DNA of 50,347 nucleotides from assembly GCA_900470095.1 (NCBI GenBank), contig UBZM01000072.1:1-50347 (forward strand), written 5' to 3'. Made by a program: the position numbers and the translations under genes. This document shows positions 45,324 through 50,347 of the stretch, one piece after another. Positions within the stretch are counted from its first letter, which is position 1. Each line of letters starts with the position of its first letter. The notes under the pieces are model-generated. The model saw nothing but the letters and a program-made list of their open reading frames with translations, had not been told where the DNA came from and did no database searches. The stretch is from Hyphomicrobiales bacterium. GTDB taxonomy: Bacteria; Pseudomonadota; Alphaproteobacteria; Rhizobiales; Beijerinckiaceae.

Positions 45324-45809
45324 ATGTTCGATCTTCTGAGAGCCCGACCGGCACGCAAGGCCGCATATTCCGTCCTCGAACCGTTCGTTCTGAAGACTTC
45401 CGCGAATGGCGCCGGCCTGCAAGCGGGCGACTGGCTCCAGCCACAGATTCTCGGCTTCCTGGCAACCCTGGTCACGCTGATCGTCGAACGCAAATGCGGC
45501 GAGCTGCGAACGCACGCACTCGCCTCGGCCCAGTCATCGGTTCTGAATGCTCTCACCGGGATCGGCCCGGAACTTGTCGGCGAGGAAATCTGTCTTCTGA
45601 GCAGCCGCCGCGACCCGGCCTTCACCGCGGGATCGATGGGAGCGCTCGCTTTTCTGGAAGCCTTGGATGCCGCTCGGCCATCGGGGGGCGAACTGGTAGG
45701 AATGGAGCCAGTCAGCGCACCGACCGGCGAAGCCGGGAGCAGAGCGCTGGACGAACTCTGGCACGACCATGTCGAACGTCATATGCGCAGAGGTCAGTTC
45801 TTGGCCTGA
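45324..45809 (+). CDS. Unknown 161-residue protein
   Basis: No family recognised. The N-terminus MFDLLRARPARKAAYSVLEP is basic and helical; a hydrophobic stretch GFLATLVTLIVERKCGEL may be a buried helix. Starts 42 bases from the divergent HEPN-like gene, so the two may share a control region. Its end overlaps by 16 bases the end of the convergent zinc-ribbon gene. Codon use looks normal for the window. Confidence 0.55.
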   Translation: MFDLLRARPARKAAYSVLEPFVLKTSANGAGLQAGDWLQPQILGFLATLVTLIVERKCGELRTHALASAQSSVLNALTGIGPELVGEEICLLSSRRDPAFTAGSMGALAFLEALDAARPSGGELVGMEPVSAPTGEAGSRALDELWHDHVERHMRRGQFLA

Positions 45810-46507
45810 GAGACCGGCATGCCGAAACCGCCGAAGCCCGCAGCTCGGACGCGCGGCTGCGCCGGCTCGTCGTCGAGCAGGCCGAGTTCAAGTTGAACTT
45901 CCGTCAACGCCTCGCCGGCCTCTTCCAGCCGCTCCGGCCGGGTTGCAAGGAGCCGCCGCAGCGCCTGAATGAACAAGGTGTCCGTTTCCGCTGTTGCGAT
46001 TCCCTCCAGCGCAGCCATAAAGCGTTCAAAACGCGCGACGCAACTCGCGCTGCCTGGGCCGCCATCGACTTGGCAGTCCAGGAACTCGCAGCGCATGACC
46101 ATGTCGCCATGCTGCCATGGTGCGTAGCAGGCCACCTCCAGCGGAGAAACCGCAAGGCCGCCGACAATCTTCTGCTTCAGATGCCAGGCCGTTCGGACGG
46201 AAACTCCCAACGTTTGCGCCAGCCTTTGCGACCCCACCTTCTGCCGGGTTGCCGTCAGCAGGTAGAGGGCCTGGAGCCAGACATGCAGAGGCACATGGCT
46301 GTTGTGAAAGATCGTGCCGTTCCTGATCGTGAACGGCTTCCGGCAGGAATAGCATTTCCACGCGCCAATCGGGGTGCTCAGGCCGTTGAGCCGCCCCAGC
46401 CGGGCAGCCTCGCCGCAATGCGGGCAAACCGGCCCGGAGGGCCAGACCATTCGTTCGAGCGACAAATGGACGACGCGCTCGTTCTGCAAGCGGATGGCGT
46501 TCGGCAT
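45794..46507 (-). CDS. Truncated IS1595-type zinc-ribbon/HTH protein, probably domesticated
   Basis: 237 residues from ATG 46507, preceded by GGAGG 6 bases upstream. The first ~110 residues look like the N-terminus of IS1595-family transposases: a zinc ribbon with C28/C31 and C52/C55 (VCPHCGE, WKCYSCRKPF), then GTIFHNSHVPLHVWLQALYLL and a HTH-like SQRLAQTLGVSVRTAWHLKQKI. The DDE catalytic domain that should follow is missing; the last ~120 residues are unrelated. No inverted repeats or target duplication are visible. This suggests a DNA-binding protein derived from a transposase, but a decayed element remains possible. Confidence 0.72.
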   Translation of the reverse strand: MPNAIRLQNERVVHLSLERMVWPSGPVCPHCGEAARLGRLNGLSTPIGAWKCYSCRKPFTIRNGTIFHNSHVPLHVWLQALYLLTATRQKVGSQRLAQTLGVSVRTAWHLKQKIVGGLAVSPLEVACYAPWQHGDMVMRCEFLDCQVDGGPGSASCVARFERFMAALEGIATAETDTLFIQALRRLLATRPERLEEAGEALTEVQLELGLLDDEPAQPRVRAAGFGGFGMPVSQAKN

Positions 46508-47105
46508 GGCGCACCTCCAACCCGAAAACATGGTCCCAGATGGGTAATTGAAAGTCAATAAAGTCTGAAAATGGGTAATAATTCGATACATTGACGCCGC
46601 AAGGGCATAGTTGGATGTTGGCCGCTCGGAAATAATGCACACAGCCCTTCAGTTGTCACATTATTTCTGAGATATTTATTGAATTAGGCAAAAACAAGAA
46701 ATTGTTTGCCAATGATAAATATTACATTTTATAACTTCAAGAAATATTCAGAATTTATACCTATTTATGAATATATGACTCATAAAATTATATGACTCAA
46801 AATCCATTTCGTACATTCTGGCCTGATATCGAACCAGCTTAATAATTCGGAAAAACTATTACTTATAGCAACCAATCAAATTCCGGAGATACAAACAATG
46901 ACTTAATCTCATATTCGGTTTCGGCTGTCGCAGCACGAAATCATGAAGAACGTTCCTTGCGCAGATAAGCGGGACATTCATTCGATCTTAATTATCAATA
47001 TCCCGCACTAATGGCATCCAACGCAAGTGGATCGACGCAGCGCAGAAGAGACGCGGCGATCAACGAGCGGAAGGGTGCCTTTCCTTTTTTTGACGGGAAA
47101 GCACC
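46508..47105. other. AT-rich intergenic region with short repeats
   Basis: About 600 bases with clearly lower GC than the rest of the window and no convincing gene. ATGGGTAAT occurs twice near 46540-46580, close to the zinc-ribbon start; ATATGACTCA occurs twice near 46775-46800. GGCAAA and TTTGCC near 46687-46712 form a loose hairpin. It probably contains the promoters of the zinc-ribbon gene and of the repeat-protein gene at 47106. The base composition suggests transferred or silenced DNA. Confidence 0.6.
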
Positions 47106-47867
47106 ATGCCGAACAACAATTATCATCCGCAGGACCCGAGCCAGGATCAGGCGCAGGCCGAGCTTCAAGCCCAGCTGCAGGGGCAAGGCCAAGGTCAGGG
47201 GCAAGGTCAGGGCCAGGGACAAGGTCAGGCGCAGTACTCCGCGCAGGCCGTCGACACTTCCGTCTGGAATGACAACGGCAACCTGAATCTCAACGGAAAC
47301 GGCAATCTGAACGCCAATGGCAACCTGAACGGCAACCTCAACTACAACGAGAACATCAACCACGTACAGACCACCGTCGATGTAAAGGTCGACCTGGATC
47401 TCAGCGGCGCCCTCGTGCCCCCCGTCGACAACCGGGTGATGGATATCGACTCGATTCACGACATCCACGACTCGATCGTGATGCCATCCGTCGTCACCCA
47501 GACGACGGATGACGGCAACAACTTCAATATTGCGCAGGTCAACAACCTCGCCGACAACGATAGCCTGTCCAGCCCGTCGGTGAACTTCAACTCGGGTGGG
47601 CTCGACCCCTCCTGCTATGGTCCTGGCCATATTCCGGAAGCGGTTGGCGATTTCTCCATGACCGCTACGGCAACGGGAGGCTCAGCGTCGTCGAGTTTCG
47701 GCGACATCCATGGTGGAAGCGACGGCTACTCCGGCATCGGCGCCGCTGCCGCCAACGTCGCCCTGACCCAGGAAGCCTTCACTCAGCACATCGCCATGGG
47801 TGCGAATGTCCAGTTCAACTCTGTCGATCACCTGACCGTCGCCGGTCACGACATCGGCACACTCTGA
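47106..47867 (+). CDS. Gln/Gly- and Asn-repeat protein
   Basis: 253 residues with no recognised enzyme domain. Residues 25-40 are eight Gln-Gly pairs; residues 57-79 are an Asn-Gly-Asn-Leu-type repeat (NGNLNLNGNGNLNANGNL). The middle holds NIAQVNNLADND (~141-152), the same Ile-x-Gln-x-Asn-x-Leu-x-Asp-x-Asp motif that recurs in the next gene. The rest is Ser/Gly/Ala-rich and acidic. No signal peptide at the N-terminus. Such low-complexity, Gly/Asn/Asp-rich proteins are typical of surface or type I-secreted proteins, but that is inferred. Confidence 0.8.
   Translation: MPNNNYHPQDPSQDQAQAELQAQLQGQGQGQGQGQGQGQGQAQYSAQAVDTSVWNDNGNLNLNGNGNLNANGNLNGNLNYNENINHVQTTVDVKVDLDLSGALVPPVDNRVMDIDSIHDIHDSIVMPSVVTQTTDDGNNFNIAQVNNLADNDSLSSPSVNFNSGGLDPSCYGPGHIPEAVGDFSMTATATGGSASSSFGDIHGGSDGYSGIGAAAANVALTQEAFTQHIAMGANVQFNSVDHLTVAGHDIGTL
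47178..47225 (+). repeat. Hexamer-like tandem repeat encoding (Gln-Gly)8
   Basis: Eight imperfect hexamers of the form CAAGGT / CAGGGG / CAAGGC encode Gln-Gly pairs. Such repeats can change length by slippage; copy number may vary between strains. Confidence 0.8.
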
Positions 47868-47962
47868 GCGTCCCAACGCTTGGAAGGCAAGCTACGCTCG
47901 GACGCGCGAGGTTCGCCCCCCGCGCGCTCCCTGCTCGGGGCCGGTGAGCCCCTGAGCCCACG

Positions 47963-47992
47963 CAATGCCGGGTGCCCTCTCGCCCGGCCTTG
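47963..47992. other. Imperfect hairpin between the two repeat-protein genes
   Basis: CAATGCCGGGTG and CGCCCGGCCTTG pair with two mismatches around CCCTCT, 24 bases before ATG 48017. It could be a partial terminator or processing site that reduces expression of the second gene. Confidence 0.45.
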
Positions 47993-48016
47993 CCAGGCGA
48001 TATTGCAGAGTGTGCC

Positions 48017-50002
48017 ATGAACACTGGCGGCTTCACCGAAACGATCTGGCATTTTGCCGGCTATCTCCGCGTCTTCATTGACGAAATACGGGCGCGCGAA
48101 ACATATGACGGCGAGGCGTCCCGGCTCCTGCCGGACGACGGCAGCGATCGCTTCTACGATCGGGCGACGCCCATCTCCTCCGATGAAACGGCTTCCCAAC
48201 CGGTATTCTTTCAGACGCGGAACGTCCCCGACGACGCCCCGGCCATTCACGGCCTGACGCCCCCACCCTTTACGCCGCCGGTCAAAATCATCCCGGCGAG
48301 CCACCCCTTTCCACACCGTCTCGACGCGCCCGACAGCGTCGATTACGACTATGGCTATACCGTCACCAGCCACAGCATCATCACTGTGGGCTATCAGAAT
48401 GGCGGTACCGAGACATTGCTCTCGATCCACCAGGTCAACCAGGCGGACGACCGGGATCTGCTGACATCCGACGCGATCCGTTATCCTGACGGCACTCTCG
48501 TCGTGCCCCCCGAACTTCATCTCGACGGCGTCCTGAACGACATGCTGCACCAGGCGCAGAGCGCTGTGCCCAGCGAGGTCGCGGCGCTTCAGGGCGGCAC
48601 GACCCAGAGCGTGATCGAGGCGATCGAAAGTCGCGATACGCGCTGGGCCGAAACGGGGAGCCCCTATTCCGACGGCAGCCCTGTCCCGCATGCCATTGAG
48701 GGCAGAATCGTCGACGGCGCACGCAACGCGAGCGATCTGCCGATGCCGAGCCTTGCCGAGGTCGCGCCTTGGCGCCTGGCCGAAGCCCCGGCCGACAGCA
48801 TCACCAAATCCATCATAGCGGCCGAGCCCACCGGCGGGGTCGCGGTCATCTCGGAGACCGGGCTGAACACGCTTGCAAATGCTGCGGTCATCGTCGACGC
48901 CAACGAAGCAACCGGCTCGATGATCGTGGGCGGCAATTATTTCTTCAGCCGCGGCATCGCGCAGGTGAATGTCCTCGTGGACAACGACCATGTCGACGTC
49001 GCCCTCGATGGCACGCTGACCCCTTTGGTTCAGAGCCATGGCAACCAAGTCCACAACATCGCGGAATTCGCGACGCATACGGTGACGATCGCGCCAAACG
49101 GCGCCGCAGCGACCCCCTTCTGGTCGGTCGATGTCATGCCAGGAAGCTTCTATGATGTGAAATCCGTCATTCAGTTCAATGGACTGAACGATAGCGACAG
49201 GATCGTTCAGGCGGAGAACGGAACCTATTTCGACGTGAAGAGCGGCGAGAACGCCCAGCTCAATCTCGCTCAGATCACCGGCCTGGACAGCTACGACATC
49301 ATCATCATTGGCGGCGACTATCACCGTGCCGACTGGATCTACCAGTACAATATCGTTCTGGACCCAGATAGCGCCAAGCTGTTTGCAACGGGCCACGGCA
49401 ACGATAGTACCGTTGTCACCACAGGCTTCAACAACCTTACCAATCTCGCAGATATCACGACCTACGACAGCGTCGCATTCAAGCCGATGCAGCAGGTGCA
49501 TTACGATCTTCTCGGCGCGCTTAATCAGCACTCCACGATTCTGACGCCGGACGCCGACTGGCAACTCAACGGCAACAGGTCCGGAACGCTGCACGTCCTC
49601 TACGTGCCGGGCGACTATTACGACGTGAACGTCATCACCCAGATCAATGTTCTGAACGACGCCGACCAGGTCATCCAGGCCAATGCTCAGCCCGGGACGA
49701 CCCAAGGCGTCGCCGCCGGCGGGAACACGGTGCTCAATGAAGCGCATATCATTGATCCGGGCACGCTCTCGACCTCGAAATACCTGGGCGGCGACGCCTA
49801 CGAGGAGAGCGTGCTGATCCAGACCAACATGATCACCGACACCGACAAGGTCACCATCCACGACACCCAGACATTGGTGCCCGAGCTCGTCGCCTTCGCT
49901 CATGACGTGGATACACATTCCGGATCAGACTCCTCCGTCTCGCGCCCAGTCATACCCGACCCGTCCCAGCACGATCACCTCACCTCCAACATCATGTCTT
50001 GA
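48017..50002 (+). CDS. Large Asn/Asp-rich repeat protein, probably surface-exposed or secreted
   Basis: A 661-residue protein from ATG 48017; a GTG at 47972 is also open. Two linked motifs recur. The first, Tyr...Ile-x-Gln-x-Asn-x-Leu-x-Asp-x-Asp, is at ~305-326 (GGNYFFSRGIAQVNVLVDND), ~376-396, ~432-452, ~532-551 and ~591-612, with a weaker copy at 129-147. The second, Gly-x-Asn-x3-Asn-x-Ala-x-Ile, is at ~282, 342, 410, 470 and 568. They alternate, giving units of roughly 60-100 residues that suggest a beta-solenoid or amyloid-like fold. No signal peptide and few aromatic clusters. The same motif occurs in the preceding gene. No known family recognised; not a standard RTX nonapeptide. Confidence 0.85.
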   Translation: MNTGGFTETIWHFAGYLRVFIDEIRARETYDGEASRLLPDDGSDRFYDRATPISSDETASQPVFFQTRNVPDDAPAIHGLTPPPFTPPVKIIPASHPFPHRLDAPDSVDYDYGYTVTSHSIITVGYQNGGTETLLSIHQVNQADDRDLLTSDAIRYPDGTLVVPPELHLDGVLNDMLHQAQSAVPSEVAALQGGTTQSVIEAIESRDTRWAETGSPYSDGSPVPHAIEGRIVDGARNASDLPMPSLAEVAPWRLAEAPADSITKSIIAAEPTGGVAVISETGLNTLANAAVIVDANEATGSMIVGGNYFFSRGIAQVNVLVDNDHVDVALDGTLTPLVQSHGNQVHNIAEFATHTVTIAPNGAAATPFWSVDVMPGSFYDVKSVIQFNGLNDSDRIVQAENGTYFDVKSGENAQLNLAQITGLDSYDIIIIGGDYHRADWIYQYNIVLDPDSAKLFATGHGNDSTVVTTGFNNLTNLADITTYDSVAFKPMQQVHYDLLGALNQHSTILTPDADWQLNGNRSGTLHVLYVPGDYYDVNVITQINVLNDADQVIQANAQPGTTQGVAAGGNTVLNEAHIIDPGTLSTSKYLGGDAYEESVLIQTNMITDTDKVTIHDTQTLVPELVAFAHDVDTHSGSDSSVSRPVIPDPSQHDHLTSNIMS

Positions 50003-50028
50003 GGCCAGCACGCATTCGAGGGCTCTCC

Positions 50029-50347
50029 ATGACCGACGAAGCCGTTCCCGCCACGCCATCGAGCCGTCCAGATGACATCAGGTTGCCCGGAACCACGCCG
50101 CTCGGGACGACCGTTGGCAGGCCCCCGCCCCCGCTCACGCTGGTCGCCAATTCAAACGACCGCCTCGCCGGCGAGGCCCGTCGGGTCTCACCAGGACAAG
50201 CCCCGCTGCGCGCCGAGGCGAAACATGGCGCTCCTCCCGCCGACAGCGTCCCCAATCTGCGACCGGTCGGAGGCGCCGGCAGCCCGCAAGGCACGACGAC
50301 ATCGAACGGTCCTGGGGGCGGCAAGGGCGGAACAGGCGGTGGCGGAG
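50029..50347 (+). CDS. Pro/Gly-rich protein, N-terminus only (3' end outside window)
   Basis: Open from ATG 50029 to the last base, 27 bases after the repeat-protein gene. The 106 visible residues are disordered: Pro/Arg/Ala-rich, then Gly-rich (PGGGKGGTGGGG). I recall some type I secretion ATPases of alphaproteobacteria having long Gly/Pro-rich N-termini, and position next to a likely exported protein fits that, but no ABC motif is in view. Treat as unknown. Confidence 0.55.
   Translation, partial: MTDEAVPATPSSRPDDIRLPGTTPLGTTVGRPPPPLTLVANSNDRLAGEARRVSPGQAPLRAEAKHGAPPADSVPNLRPVGGAGSPQGTTTSNGPGGGKGGTGGGG

Noticed and set aside
45794..46642. Intact IS1595 element
   Set aside because: No terminal inverted repeats, no target duplication and no DDE domain, so only a derived protein is supported.
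47846..49918. 690-codon open frame opposite the large repeat protein
   Set aside because: It mirrors the repeat of the plus-strand gene; the plus-strand reading has a good start and ordered repeats.
1..50347. CRISPR array, tRNA or rRNA genes
   Set aside because: No regularly spaced repeats were seen, nor a cloverleaf-like sequence or rRNA signature by eye; a tRNA could be missed without a scan.

Overview
The window is GC-rich and reads like chromosomal DNA of an alphaproteobacterium of the order Hyphomicrobiales, perhaps a Bosea- or Methylobacterium-like genus. Supporting this are the codon use, several ROK-regulated ABC-uptake clusters, a DUF1127-like small protein and a REP-like palindromic element after 44600 of a kind I associate with this order. 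The genus is an inference from gene style, not from a marker gene. I saw no rRNA, tRNA, CRISPR array or intact insertion sequence.

Layout. (1) 1-2571: the end of a Gly/Ser-rich PepSY-like protein, overlapping a PhoP/PhoQ-type two-component system. (2) 2653-8569: a branched-chain 2-oxoacid dehydrogenase operon on the minus strand (ACT-like small protein, E1alpha, E1beta, E2, E3) with a divergent Lrp-family BkdR-type regulator. (3) 8591-17495: a cyclic-nucleotide-flavoured region. It has an ABC-exporter-like protein with a degenerate ATPase and a C-terminal cyclic-nucleotide-binding domain, a DUF1127-like protein, a Crp-family regulator, a homocysteine methyltransferase-family enzyme and a class III cyclase/AAA/TPR protein. 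Two perfect TGTGA-N6-TCACA sites lie in front of the regulator and of the methyltransferase. (4) 17634-26488: a B12-binding radical SAM protein, an LCAT-like hydrolase with a small basic partner, a Cu+-type P1B ATPase, a haloacid-dehalogenase-like enzyme, and AraC and LysR regulators. (5) 26683-36434: an MFS transporter, then ROK-nagB-ggt on the minus strand facing a Dpp-type solute-binding protein, two permeases and a Gfo/Idh/MocA oxidoreductase on the plus strand. No ATPase subunit for this transporter is present. (6) 36492-44600: a second ROK-controlled module with a Tat-exported sugar-type binding protein, an MBL-fold hydrolase, a ROK repressor with a clear palindromic operator, two MalF/G-type permeases, an argininosuccinate-lyase-family enzyme and a MalK-type ATPase. 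(7) 44706-46507: a HEPN-like protein, a divergent unknown, and a truncated IS1595-type zinc-ribbon/HTH protein that looks domesticated. (8) 46508-50347: about 600 bases of AT-rich DNA, then a Gln/Gly/Asn-repeat protein, a 661-residue protein built from a recurring Ile-x-Gln-x-Asn / Asp-x-Asp motif, and the start of a Pro/Gly-rich protein cut by the window end.

How the parts may work together. Regions 2, 5 and 6 are catabolic: BCAA-derived acyl-CoA production, uptake of a peptide-like or aminosugar-like substrate, and uptake of a solute broken down by a lyase and a hydrolase. Region 3 holds a possible producer (cyclase) and two possible receivers (Crp, ABC-CNBD) of a cyclic nucleotide. Region 8 is the best candidate for something undescribed: two adjacent repeat proteins sharing a motif, probably exported to the cell surface.
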